From the NCBI RefSeq assembly GCF_010993735.1, contig NZ_WQNI01000013.1:1-64000 (forward strand): a DNA stretch of 64,000 bases, written 5' to 3'. Shown here piece by piece: positions 24,707 to 33,407 of the stretch (position 1 is the stretch's first letter; each line of letters begins with the position of its first letter). The notes beneath the pieces were generated by a model. That model was not told where the DNA came from. It saw nothing but the letters and a program-made list of their open reading frames with translations, and made no database searches. Made by a program: the position numbers and the translations under genes. The stretch comes from Chelativorans alearensis (GTDB lineage: Bacteria; Pseudomonadota; Alphaproteobacteria; Rhizobiales; Rhizobiaceae).

Positions 24707-25696
24707 ATGACCACGAGACGCGCAATGTTTGCTGCCGTCCTGGCTACGGCAATAGGGAGCGCCTTGCCGCTTGGCGCCGCGGAGGCCGGCGACATGCGGA
24801 TTGCCTTCGGCGACCTGCCCGGCATCGAGTCGATCCAGACGCTCGCCGCTATCGAGCGCACCAAAGAGCGCGGAGTGAATGTCGAGCTGATTATCCTCAA
24901 CGATGAAGACCTTGCGGCGCAGGCGATCGTCGGTGGTCAGGCCGATGTGGGTATCGGCGCCCCCTACACGCTGATCCAGAAGGTCGGCGTGCCGATCCGC
25001 ATCTTCGGGCAAATCTCGACGTTGCGGTTCTTTCCTGTCGTCAACAGCGAGTTCTACAAGAGCTGGGAGGATCTCGATGGGCAGGAGATCGCCGTTCACG
25101 CCCGCGGCTCGGGCACTGAAGCCGTCATGCTCCTGATGGCCAAGAACCATGGCATCACCTACGGCGATATCAGCTACGTCCCCGGTTCGGAAGTGCGGCG
25201 CGGCGCGCTTCTTCAGGGCACGGTGAAGGCCTCGATCGTCGACGCGGCCAACCGGCGCGCGCTCGAAGCAGAGGCGCCCGGCAAGTTTATCGTCCTGCCA
25301 GTGGAGGATCTGAGTGCCACGGACGAGGCCGTGTTCGCGACCGTGGATTATCTGGAGAGCAACACTGCCGATGTCGACATCCTGGTTGAGGAACTGATCA
25401 AAACCGGGCGTGAAATCACGGAGAACCCAGCCGTCGCGGTGGAGTTTCGCAACACCTACGGGCTGTTGCCGGACCTGGGCGCGGAGGCGGATGTGGAAGT
25501 CGAGGAATACTACAAGGAAACGGCAGAGGCCGGCGCACTGGCGATCAATGGCGGCGGCGCCGAGGCGGCAGCCGACGATTTCGAGTTCTTCACGCTCGCC
25601 GACCAGATCGAGGGCGATCCGGCATCACTGAAGGTTGAAGATTTCTGGGACCTCCGGCCGCTCGATCGTGTTCTTGCCAAACTCGGCACGAACTAG
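24707..25696 (+). CDS. NitT/TauT/SsuA-type ABC importer binding protein
   Basis: The ATG at 24707 has a strong AGGGAGGAG site; a GTG at 24677 is in frame but less likely. A signal peptide precedes AEAGD. The mature protein (DMRIAFGDLPGIESIQTLAA) resembles SsuA/TauA/Thi5-like proteins that bind small anions or heterocycles, with a characteristic GQADVGIGAPYTLIQKVGVP segment. It is the first gene of a five-gene operon with two different permeases and an enzyme of aromatic ring-cleavage type, so the ligand may be an aromatic acid or its precursor. This is inference. Confidence 0.88.
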   Translation: MTTRRAMFAAVLATAIGSALPLGAAEAGDMRIAFGDLPGIESIQTLAAIERTKERGVNVELIILNDEDLAAQAIVGGQADVGIGAPYTLIQKVGVPIRIFGQISTLRFFPVVNSEFYKSWEDLDGQEIAVHARGSGTEAVMLLMAKNHGITYGDISYVPGSEVRRGALLQGTVKASIVDAANRRALEAEAPGKFIVLPVEDLSATDEAVFATVDYLESNTADVDILVEELIKTGREITENPAVAVEFRNTYGLLPDLGAEADVEVEEYYKETAEAGALAINGGGAEAAADDFEFFTLADQIEGDPASLKVEDFWDLRPLDRVLAKLGTN

Positions 25697-25709
25697 GTTG
25701 CCCCAGCCG

Positions 25710-26537
25710 ATGGCGACAAACGTCAGAACGGAGAGCGAGGTGACCGACCTCACTCTCACTGCCACCAGCGAAGAGGCGAGAGGGCTGAGGGATCGGCCGA
25801 TTATCCTCCGCCTCGTGTCAATCGCTCTCTTCGCGGGGATCTGGGAGATCGCCGGACATATTCCCGTAAGCTTCGCCTTCCCTACGTTTTCCGACACGAT
25901 CGCTGCGTTTTTTAGACTGATCGCGGACGGAAGCATGCCGGCAGCCTATCTCTCGACGCTGCAGCCACTGGTGCTGGGCGTCCTGCTGTCGACCTTTCTC
26001 GGCGTCGGCATCGGGATTGTCTGCGGCTTGTCGCGCGCGGGGGAATGGCTCTTGATCCCCGTCTTCATCGTGCTTCAGGCCGCCCCTGTCGCCGCGTTCA
26101 TTCCGCTCGTCACCTTCGTCTACGGCATCGGCATGACCGCGAAGACCATCGCGGTGATGATCTTGGCTCTGCCGGTGATCGTGCTCAACACCTACAAGGC
26201 AGTTCGAAACGTCAATGAGTCGCTTCTCGTGATGTGCCGTTCCTTCCTCGGCACGCGCTGGCAGACCATCACCAGGATCATCCTTCCCGATGCAAGCCCG
26301 GTCATCTTCGCCGGTCTTCGCCTTGGGGTCGCCGCCGGCTTCGTCGGCGTCGTCCTGGCCGAGCTACTGATTACGCCGACCGGGATCGGCGACCTCATCA
26401 CATTCCACCGTTCACGTGCGGATTATGCCGAGATGTACGCAACCATAGCCTCCATCATCGCCCTCTCAACTCTCACGCTCGTCTTCCTGCAGTGGATCGA
26501 AGTGCGCGTCTTCCGACCCGAGAAGAGGGGAGCCTGA
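25710..26537 (+). CDS. ABC importer permease 1 (SsuC/TauC-like)
   Basis: The 275-residue protein (ATG 25710; a GTG at 25740 has a better Shine-Dalgarno GGAGAG) has about six transmembrane helices, first at ILRLVSIALFAGIWEIAGHI, and a conserved EAA-type loop MCRSFLGTRWQTITRIILPD before the last helices. It pairs with the ATPase that follows. A second permease 0.8 kb on (27349) is a different sequence, so the importer probably uses a heterodimer. Confidence 0.9.
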   Translation: MATNVRTESEVTDLTLTATSEEARGLRDRPIILRLVSIALFAGIWEIAGHIPVSFAFPTFSDTIAAFFRLIADGSMPAAYLSTLQPLVLGVLLSTFLGVGIGIVCGLSRAGEWLLIPVFIVLQAAPVAAFIPLVTFVYGIGMTAKTIAVMILALPVIVLNTYKAVRNVNESLLVMCRSFLGTRWQTITRIILPDASPVIFAGLRLGVAAGFVGVVLAELLITPTGIGDLITFHRSRADYAEMYATIASIIALSTLTLVFLQWIEVRVFRPEKRGA

Positions 26538-26538
26538 G

Positions 26539-27342
26539 ATGGCCGTCACCGCATTGCGAGAGAAACAATCCACGGTTCACACCTCGCTGGAGGCGATCGT
26601 CGAGGTGAAGGGAATCTGCAAGTCCTACGGAAACGTCGAGGCGCTGCGCGACATCGACCTCGACTTCCCGCGCGGTAAGTTAACGAGCCTCCTGGGGCCC
26701 AGCGGCTGCGGCAAGACCACGCTCCTGAAGATCATTGCAGGCCTGATAGGCGCCAGCGCCGGCTCCGTGACGGTCGATGGAAAGCACGTCAGCGGGCCGG
26801 GACCGGAGCGCGCCTTCGTGTTCCAGGATTTTGCCCTGATGCCCTGGGCGACGGTGTTGCGCAACGTGGCCTTCGGTCTCGAACTGCGTGGAACGGGCAA
26901 GACCGAGCGCGAAGAGACCGCGCGCCGCTACATCGCCCAGGTCGGGCTTTCGGGTTTCGAGGACAAATATCCGCACGAACTTTCCGGCGGCATGCGCCAG
27001 CGTGTGGGGCTTGCCCGGGCGTTGTCCGTGGATGCTGAGGTCCTGCTTCTCGACGAGCCTTTTTCGGCTGTCGATGAACAGAACCGGCGGAAATTCCAGG
27101 AGGACCTGATCCGGCTGCGCAGTGCGCAGAACAAGACCTTCATCTTCGTCACCCACTCCATCGAGGAGGCCGTCTACATCTCCGACCGCATCGTGCTCCT
27201 GTCGCCCCGGCCCGGCCGGGTCTCGCAGGTGATCGAGCCGGACATAGACCGCTCCGGCGATCCGGACAGCATCCACCGCGACCAGCGCTACCTCGATACG
27301 GTCGAGGAGATATGGCAAGGGCTGAAGCAATATGTGGAGTGA
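26539..27342 (+). CDS. ABC importer ATPase (SsuB/TauB-like)
   Basis: Intact Walker A GPSGCGKTTLLKIIAG, signature LSGGMRQRVGLARALSVD, Walker B LLLDEPFSAVDEQNR and H-loop FVTHSIEEAV identify a NitT/TauT-class ATPase of normal length (267 residues). It begins one base after the permease stop. The C-terminal end WQGLKQYVE is short, as in this class. Confidence 0.95.
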   Translation: MAVTALREKQSTVHTSLEAIVEVKGICKSYGNVEALRDIDLDFPRGKLTSLLGPSGCGKTTLLKIIAGLIGASAGSVTVDGKHVSGPGPERAFVFQDFALMPWATVLRNVAFGLELRGTGKTEREETARRYIAQVGLSGFEDKYPHELSGGMRQRVGLARALSVDAEVLLLDEPFSAVDEQNRRKFQEDLIRLRSAQNKTFIFVTHSIEEAVYISDRIVLLSPRPGRVSQVIEPDIDRSGDPDSIHRDQRYLDTVEEIWQGLKQYVE

Positions 27343-27348
27343 TCACTC

Positions 27349-28104
27349 GTGACACTGTTCGGCTACCGCATACCGATGATGGCATCGCTCCTCGTCTGGT
27401 GCCTTGCGTGGGAGATCGTTGGCCGGCTGGACCTCGTCTTTCTGCTTCCGCCCTTCAGCGATGTACTTGCCGCCGCAGTCCAGCTCGTGCAGACCTCCTC
27501 ATGGCAAGATGCCACGGTGACGACGCTACGCGCCTTCGCCACCGGCATGGCGCTGGCGATCACGTGCGGCGTGCCGCTTGGCGTCCTCATGGGGCGGGTC
27601 AAGATCGCTGATGATCTTCTGGGCATGTGGGTCAACATCTTCTCCAGCGCGCCGCTCTCGGCGCTCGTTCCGGTGCTGATGATCCTGTTCGGGTTCGGGG
27701 AGAGGACGATCATCGCGGCGGTGTTTCTCTTCGCCGTCTGGATCATCGTTCTGGACACCCGTGCCGGCGTGCGCCACGTCTCGCCCTCACTCATCGAGAT
27801 GGCGCGTTCCTATGGGGCCACGAAGCCCGCGCTTTACGCTAAGATCATCCTTTGGGCCGCTCTGCCGGAGATCCTTGCCGGTATCCGGCTCGGCCTCATC
27901 CGCGGCGTCAAAGGCGTCGTCATCGGGCAACTGCTCGTCGCCATCGTCGGCTATGGCGCCCTCTTCGAGACCTTCTCGCGCAACTTCCGCATGGCGGAGT
28001 TCTGGGCCCTTACCATCATCCTTTTCGCCTTCGCGATGCTGATCGCAGAGCTTATCGAGCGGATCGAAGGCAAAGTCGAGTATTACGCAGGAGCAAGACA
28101 ATGA
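27349..28104 (+). CDS. ABC importer permease 2 (SsuC/TauC-like)
   Basis: The GTG start follows the ATPase stop by 6 bases. The 251-residue protein has six predicted transmembrane helices and an EAA loop MARSYGATKPALYAKIILWA with the usual G. Its sequence differs clearly from permease 1, so the two are likely to form an asymmetric pore. Its stop overlaps the start of the next gene (ATGA). Confidence 0.92.
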   Translation: MTLFGYRIPMMASLLVWCLAWEIVGRLDLVFLLPPFSDVLAAAVQLVQTSSWQDATVTTLRAFATGMALAITCGVPLGVLMGRVKIADDLLGMWVNIFSSAPLSALVPVLMILFGFGERTIIAAVFLFAVWIIVLDTRAGVRHVSPSLIEMARSYGATKPALYAKIILWAALPEILAGIRLGLIRGVKGVVIGQLLVAIVGYGALFETFSRNFRMAEFWALTIILFAFAMLIAELIERIEGKVEYYAGARQ

Positions 28105-28802
28105 ACATTCAGGGTGCGGCAAACTTCGTCATCGAGCCCACGGCTTTTCCCGCCGTTCCCGTGGCGGGCTCCGAGAAACTCTTTCCGGTGCACCGGGTCT
28201 ATTGCGTCGGCCGCAATTATGCCGCGCACGCAGTGGAGATGGGTCACGACCCCGACAAGGAGCCGCCCTTCTTCTTTCAGAAGAACCCCGACAATCTCGA
28301 TACGAGCGGAACCTTTCCTTATCCCCCGGCGTCGAACGACGTGCACTACGAGATCGAGATGATGGTGGCACTGAAGAGCGGCGGCAGGGATATTCCGGTC
28401 GAAAGGGCGTTGGACTGCGTCTACGGTTATGGCGTCGCTCTCGACATGACGCGGCGCGATCTGCAGGGAGTGGCGAAGGACATGGGGCGCCCTTGGGAGG
28501 TCGGAAAGGCCTTCGAAGCCTCGGCTCCGTGTACGGCGCTGGTACCGGCTGCCACGACCGGCCATCCCAATGAGGGAGCCATCTGGCTCGACCTCAACGG
28601 CGAGCGCAAGCAGACGGGCGACCTTAACCAAATGATCTGGAAGGTGCCGGAGATGATCAACTATCTGTCCGGCCTGTTCACTCTCGCTCCGGGCGATATC
28701 ATCTTTTCCGGAACGCCAGCGGGTGTCGGCGCGGTCGAGCGCGGCGACGTTCTCAGGGGTCATATCGAGGGCATCGGCGATCTTGAGGTGCGGGTCGTCT
28801 GA
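28101..28802 (+). CDS. Fumarylacetoacetate hydrolase-family enzyme (fumarylpyruvate hydrolase-like)
   Basis: The ATG at 28101 overlaps the permease stop. The 233-residue protein matches the FAH fold used for fumarylpyruvate (gentisate pathway) or related acylpyruvates: VYCVGRNYAAHAVEMGHDPD with PFFFQKNPDN, the metal ligands in VHYEIEMMVALKSGG, DMTRRDLQG, and the C-terminal GDIIFSGTPAGVGAVERGD. It cleaves a carbon-carbon bond of a beta-diketo acid. Its place in an import operon suggests that the imported ligand is broken down by this enzyme; a dioxygenase that would supply the substrate is not seen in the window. Confidence 0.85.
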   Translation: MNIQGAANFVIEPTAFPAVPVAGSEKLFPVHRVYCVGRNYAAHAVEMGHDPDKEPPFFFQKNPDNLDTSGTFPYPPASNDVHYEIEMMVALKSGGRDIPVERALDCVYGYGVALDMTRRDLQGVAKDMGRPWEVGKAFEASAPCTALVPAATTGHPNEGAIWLDLNGERKQTGDLNQMIWKVPEMINYLSGLFTLAPGDIIFSGTPAGVGAVERGDVLRGHIEGIGDLEVRVV

Positions 28803-28848
28803 GGGCTGCATCTGCGATCGCGGATTGAGGACCGGCAGGGCGCGTTGC

Positions 28849-29862
28849 CTATTTCCTTACGGATTTGAGCTTTGCAGGACGCTGTGGCGCCGATTGTGGA
28901 ATACGCATCGATCCGGCGGGTTTGCCCGCCACGGGGCGGATGGCGCGCCGAGCGGAAGCCTGCGGCTCGGCGCGGGCGTTGTCTTCCTGAAGGGCGGCGA
29001 ACAGCCAATCGATGAACACGTTGACGATCGGTGCTGCCCTGAGATCCTTCCGACAGGCGACATAGAAGGCATCGACAGCCGGCACCGCCAAGTTGAAGGG
29101 GGCGACGAGTTGCCCTTTCGCCAACAAATTGGCCGCCGTCATCGTATCACCGAGTGCGACTCCGTGACCGTGTACTGCCGCCTCGATCGCGAGGCGGGCG
29201 TCAGACAGGAAAAGCTGCTGACTGGGCTTGAGGTCCAATGCATCGGCGGCGGCGAGCCAGGTATGCCATTCCCGCCCGTCATCACCATGCAGCATGACAT
29301 GGTTGCCCATGTCGCGGATGGTGCGGATCGGGCGGTTGTTGATGAGCGTCGGGCTGACGACGGGGAAGAGGTCGAGCGGAGTCCACAGTTTCAGCCAGCA
29401 ATCGGTCCAGCTTCCATCGCCATAGACGATGGCGACATCGACGTCGGGCGAAAAGATATTGGCGGGATCGTTCGAAGCATCGAGCGTCAGTCGAATATCC
29501 GGGTAGCGGGCAATGAAGCTGCCGATGCGCGGGAGGAGCCAGAACGACAGCAGCGCGGGGACGCAGGTGAGCGACAGCGTGCCGGAGGTTGTCGGCCGCG
29601 TCATACGCGCCGTCGCCGCTGCTATCTCCTCGAAGGCGAAAGAAACTGCCGGCAGCAGTTCCGCGCCATGTGCCGTCATCTTCAGGCGCTGCCCCGCCCG
29701 CTCGAACAACTTGACATCGAGCGAAGCTTCCAGTGCGCGGATCTGATGGCTCACCGCGCCGTGGGTCACATGCAGTTCCCCCGCCGCCTTCGTCAGCGAG
29801 CCGTGCCGCGCCGCCGCCTCGAAGGCACGCAGGGGATTGAGCGGAGGCAGACGCTTAGGCAC
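28849..29862 (-). CDS. LysR-family regulator (GcvA-like)
   Basis: The N-terminal winged helix reads LNPLRAFEAAARHGSLTKAA with GAVSHQIRALEASLDVKLFE, and the ligand-binding part follows (WLLPRIGSFIARYPDIRLTL; DAFYVACRKDLRAAP). The C-terminal 40 residues are basic and Pro/Ala-rich (SARRAIRPVAGKPAGSMRIP), longer than usual. The gene diverges from the ureohydrolase gene at 30029, and such a layout usually means control of the neighbouring operon. The effector is unknown. Confidence 0.9.
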   Translation of the reverse strand: MPKRLPPLNPLRAFEAAARHGSLTKAAGELHVTHGAVSHQIRALEASLDVKLFERAGQRLKMTAHGAELLPAVSFAFEEIAAATARMTRPTTSGTLSLTCVPALLSFWLLPRIGSFIARYPDIRLTLDASNDPANIFSPDVDVAIVYGDGSWTDCWLKLWTPLDLFPVVSPTLINNRPIRTIRDMGNHVMLHGDDGREWHTWLAAADALDLKPSQQLFLSDARLAIEAAVHGHGVALGDTMTAANLLAKGQLVAPFNLAVPAVDAFYVACRKDLRAAPIVNVFIDWLFAALQEDNARAEPQASARRAIRPVAGKPAGSMRIPQSAPQRPAKLKSVRK

Positions 29863-30028
29863 CGGTTGGCCCTGTTAGATTTTCTCATATGAAACCCTAT
29901 AACAATCTCAATTGCATTTTCAACTCCGCTGCATCAGCATTCAGCAATCTTGAACGATTGCTGGCCGAACGGGCACGCCCTGCTTCGGGTGTTAACCGCC
30001 GGTCAAGGCAGGCAAGGGAGCGGGCTGG

Positions 30029-31090
30029 ATGGCTTGGCATCACGAGAAGCTCGAAGCGCTCAGGAAGAAATACAGCGAAAGCCATGGCGGAGAATTGTTC
30101 GATCCGCGCTTCCGCCGGGTTGCCGACAAGATATTCTCTGAGACCGGTACCCGCCTCGCGCCCTATGCCGGCATCCCCACTTTCCTGACAGCCCCCCACC
30201 GTCAGGTCGACGCCGCCAATCCCGATTTCGGCGATCTACAGGTTGCTCTCCTCGGCGTCCCCATGGATCTCGGCGTGACCAACCGGCCAGGCTCGCGTTT
30301 CGGACCGCGCGCGATGCGCACGATCGAGCGCATCGGCCCCTACAACCATGTGCTCGACTGCGCTCCCGTTTTCGACCTGCGCGTGGCGGATATCGGCGAC
30401 GTCCCCTTCGCGAGCCGTTATCGGCTGGAGCAGTGCCACGACGACATCGAGCGCTACGTGGGCAAGATGATCGACGCGGGCGTCGTGCCGCTCTCAGTCG
30501 GCGGCGATCATTCGATCACTCATCCGATCCTGAAGGCGGTCGGCGGCAAGCGGCCGGTCGGCATGATCCATATCGACGCGCACTGCGACACCGGCGGTGC
30601 TTTCGACCAGACCAAATTCCATCATGGCGGACCGTTCCGCAACGCCGTGCTCGACGGCGTGCTCGATCCGACCCGTACGATCCAGATCGGCATCCGGGGT
30701 GCTGCCGAATACCTGTGGGAATTCTCCTACGAGTCGGGCATGACGGTGATCCATGCCGAGGAGATTTCCTCAATGGGAATCCCTGCGATCATCGAGAAAG
30801 CGAAAGAGATCGTCGGTGATGGCCCAACCTACCTCTCCTTCGATATCGACAGCCTCGACCCGGCCTTCGCGCCGGGTACCGGCACACCGGAAGTAGGCGG
30901 GCTTACCACGCGCGAGGTGCTGGAACTGCTGCGTGGCCTGAAGGGCGTGAACCTGGTCGGCGGCGACGTCGTCGAGGTCGCGCCGCAGTACGATACGACC
31001 GCCAATACCGCCCATGCCGGCGCGCAGGTCCTGTTCGAGATTCTCAGCCTGATGGTGTTCAGCCCGGCCATAGCCGGCAAGCCAGGCTGA
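30029..31090 (+). CDS. Arginase-family ureohydrolase (agmatinase / guanidino-acid hydrolase)
   Basis: This enzyme should hydrolyse a guanidino compound to urea and an amine, using a binuclear Mn centre. All metal motifs are present: GGDHSITHPI, HIDAHCDTGG and SFDIDSLDPAFAPGTGTPEVGG, as is DLGVTNRPGSRFGPRAMRTI. The 353-residue length exceeds most agmatinases because of a 60-residue N-terminal extension (HHEKLEALRKKYSESHGG). The DAHCDT variant of the usual DAHTDT motif and the extension fit guanidinobutyrase/guanidinopropionase-like members as well as agmatinase, so the substrate is left open. It is followed by a polyamine-type importer and an amidase. Confidence 0.85.
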   Translation: MAWHHEKLEALRKKYSESHGGELFDPRFRRVADKIFSETGTRLAPYAGIPTFLTAPHRQVDAANPDFGDLQVALLGVPMDLGVTNRPGSRFGPRAMRTIERIGPYNHVLDCAPVFDLRVADIGDVPFASRYRLEQCHDDIERYVGKMIDAGVVPLSVGGDHSITHPILKAVGGKRPVGMIHIDAHCDTGGAFDQTKFHHGGPFRNAVLDGVLDPTRTIQIGIRGAAEYLWEFSYESGMTVIHAEEISSMGIPAIIEKAKEIVGDGPTYLSFDIDSLDPAFAPGTGTPEVGGLTTREVLELLRGLKGVNLVGGDVVEVAPQYDTTANTAHAGAQVLFEILSLMVFSPAIAGKPG

Positions 31091-31103
31091 GACTGATAAG
31101 TGC

Positions 31104-31109
31104 TATAAT
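31104..31109 (+). promoter_or_regulatory. Extended -10 promoter candidate for the polyamine-type importer
   Basis: TGCTATAAT (31101-31109) is an extended -10 element in a short AT-rich gap after the ureohydrolase gene. No good -35 lies 17 bases upstream. A small hairpin (GGCCG 31125-31129 with CGGCC 31138-31142) follows, then the ribosome binding site. Confidence 0.35.
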
Positions 31110-31157
31110 AAAAACAAGGGAACCGGCCGGAAAAACACGGCCTTCTACAGGAGAACG

Positions 31158-32249
31158 ATGATGAAGGAACTTCACAAGACAGGCGTCAGCCGACGCAAGG
31201 TATTGGCCGCGGGCATGGCGGGCGTGGGCATGCTTGCAATGCCCTCCATTCTGCGCGCACAGGACAGGTCGCTGAAGGTCGGCGTCTACGGCGGTTATTT
31301 CAAGGACTCCTTCGACGAGAATATCTTCCCGGAGTTCACCAAGGCGACGGGCATTGCGGTAGAGTCGGTCGCAGAGCCGACGGGCGAGGCGTGGCTGGTG
31401 CAGCTCGAGCAGGCAGCCCGCGCCGGGCAGGCGCCGGCCGATCTTTCGATGATGTCCCAGACAACGACGCTGAAAGGCCAGGAAACTGAATTATGGACAC
31501 CGCTCGACCCCGCCAGGATCGGGAACTACGACGACCTGCTCGAACCCTTCATCGCAAAATATCCCGACGGTCTCGTCGCCGGCATCGGGGCGGTTGCTTG
31601 GTACATCACGCTGGTCTCCAACACTGATGTCTATCCCGAGGCGCCGGACTCCTGGGCAGCACTTTGGGATCCTGCGAATGAAGACAAGCTCGGCCTGTTG
31701 GCACTCGTCTCCAACTCCTTCCTGCTGGAGGTGACGGCCAAGACTTTCATGGGGGGCACCGACGCACTCGACACGGAAGAGGGCCAGTTGAAGGCCTTCG
31801 AGAAGCTTGCCGAGGTCAAGCCGAACGTGCGGCTATGGTACCGCGACGAGGCGCAGTTCGAGCAGGCGTTGAAGTCGGGTGAGATTCCGATGGGCCAGTA
31901 CTACCACGACGTCACGGGGCTTGCCGCCGCCGACGGCTTCCCGGTGCGCTCGACCTTCCCCAAGGAAGGCGGCATTCAGGATTCCGGCAATTGGGTGCTG
32001 TCGCGGGCGTCCGACAAGGTCGAGGAGGCGCATATCTTCATCGACTACATGAGCCGGCCGGAGATCCAGAGCCTCATGTCGCGCAAGGTCGGCACAGCCC
32101 CCACGCTGAAGCGCGACAAGCTCGACCTCACCGACAAGGAATTCGCGGCCGTATCGTCGGAGATCGACCCGATCGTCCCACGCTACGACCTCTACACCAG
32201 CAAATCCGACTGGCTGAACCAGAAGTGGACGGAGATGATCGTCGGGTGA
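31158..32249 (+). CDS. Polyamine-type ABC importer binding protein (PotD/PotF-like)
   Basis: A twin-arginine-like leader (SRRKVLAAGMAGVGMLAMPS) ends near ILRAQD; the mature part LKVGVYGGYFKDSFDENIFP belongs to the PotD/PotF class that binds putrescine, spermidine or related compounds. It is the first gene of an ABC set with ATPase 32355 and permeases 33404 and 34258. The context of a ureohydrolase and an amidase points to a guanidino or polyamine ligand (agmatine, guanidinobutyramide). This is inference. Confidence 0.9.
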   Translation: MMKELHKTGVSRRKVLAAGMAGVGMLAMPSILRAQDRSLKVGVYGGYFKDSFDENIFPEFTKATGIAVESVAEPTGEAWLVQLEQAARAGQAPADLSMMSQTTTLKGQETELWTPLDPARIGNYDDLLEPFIAKYPDGLVAGIGAVAWYITLVSNTDVYPEAPDSWAALWDPANEDKLGLLALVSNSFLLEVTAKTFMGGTDALDTEEGQLKAFEKLAEVKPNVRLWYRDEAQFEQALKSGEIPMGQYYHDVTGLAAADGFPVRSTFPKEGGIQDSGNWVLSRASDKVEEAHIFIDYMSRPEIQSLMSRKVGTAPTLKRDKLDLTDKEFAAVSSEIDPIVPRYDLYTSKSDWLNQKWTEMIVG

Positions 32250-32354
32250 CGTGATTGGGGGCCGCCTACGAGCCGGGCGCATGTGCTTCCGTCCGGAATC
32301 ATACTTCCTGGCCGCCACACCGCTTTTCTTGGAACCGACGGCGGTACGGCCCTC

Positions 32355-33407
32355 ATGGTGGATTTGCTCATGTCGGGATTGCATCTGAAGGACTTGTCGA
32401 AGCGCTTCGGCAATTTCACCGCGGTCGACGATGTCGATCTCACCGTGCCGCACGGCACCTTCGTCTGCATACTCGGGCCTTCGGGCTGCGGCAAGACCAC
32501 GCTCCTGCGCATGATCGCGGGGCTGGAGGAACCCTCGGCCGGCGCCATCCTCCTCGACGACGAGGACATGACGCCGGTTCCCACGCACAAGCGCAATCTC
32601 GGCATGGTGTTCCAGTCGCTGGCGCTCTTCCCGCATCTGACGGTGGGAGAAAACATAGCCTACCCGCTGCGGATCCGCGGCGTTGACAAGAATGGGCAGA
32701 GAAAGCGCGTCGAGGAGCTTCTCGCCCTCGTCCATCTCCCCGGCTATGCCGCCCGCCCGGTATCGAAGCTTTCCGGCGGGCAGCGCCAGCGCGTGGCAAT
32801 CGCCCGGGCGCTGGCGCTTTCACCACGCCTCTTCCTGCTCGACGAGCCGCTCTCGGCCCTCGACGCCAAGCTGCGCGAGGCGATGCAGGTGGAGCTGCGC
32901 CAACTCCAGCAGAAGCTCGGCATCACCACCATCGTGGTGACTCACGACCAGCGCGAGGCCATGACCATGGCCGACCTCGTGGTGGTGATGGGCGAAGGGC
33001 GCATCAGGCAGGCGGCGTCTCCGATCGAAATCTACCGCAAGCCGGCCGATGCTTTCGTCGCCGACTTCATCGGCTCGACCAACCTGCTTGAGGTGAAAGC
33101 GGACAGAGCCGGCCGTGCCATTACCCTGGGGCAGCCCATCGCCGGCCTCTCGCTGCCCAAAGGGATGGCCAGTGGCCTTGTCTCCATCCGTCCCGAGGAT
33201 GTGCATCTGGCGGGAAGCGCAAACGGCGCCTTCCGCGGCAAGGTCACCTTCGTCCGAGACCTCGGCGGCACCATCGAAACCTTCGTCGAGGTCGGCGGCA
33301 CGACGATCGTCGCCGTGACAACGCCCCGCGAGCGCGGCGACATCGAGGCGGGTACCGAGGTCGGGGTAACACTGCCGGCGGAGAGCTGCGTGGTGCTCAA
33401 GCAATGA
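32355..33407 (+). CDS. Polyamine-type ABC importer ATPase (PotA/PotG-like)
   Basis: Walker A GPSGCGKTTLLRMIAGLE, signature LSGGQRQRVAIARALALS, Walker B LFLLDEPLSALDAKLREAMQ and the switch HDQREAMT are intact. A C-terminal TOBE domain (about residues 240-350, LVSIRPEDVHLA) regulates transport. ATG 32355 or 32370 could be the start; neither has a clear ribosome binding site. A 105-base gap separates it from the binding protein gene, without a gene. Confidence 0.93.
   Translation: MVDLLMSGLHLKDLSKRFGNFTAVDDVDLTVPHGTFVCILGPSGCGKTTLLRMIAGLEEPSAGAILLDDEDMTPVPTHKRNLGMVFQSLALFPHLTVGENIAYPLRIRGVDKNGQRKRVEELLALVHLPGYAARPVSKLSGGQRQRVAIARALALSPRLFLLDEPLSALDAKLREAMQVELRQLQQKLGITTIVVTHDQREAMTMADLVVVMGEGRIRQAASPIEIYRKPADAFVADFIGSTNLLEVKADRAGRAITLGQPIAGLSLPKGMASGLVSIRPEDVHLAGSANGAFRGKVTFVRDLGGTIETFVEVGGTTIVAVTTPRERGDIEAGTEVGVTLPAESCVVLKQ

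Noticed and set aside
29863-30028. Guanidine riboswitch ahead of the ureohydrolase
   Set aside because: The gap lacks the conserved ACGR-type loops or long pairing expected; nothing beyond ordinary short repeats was seen.
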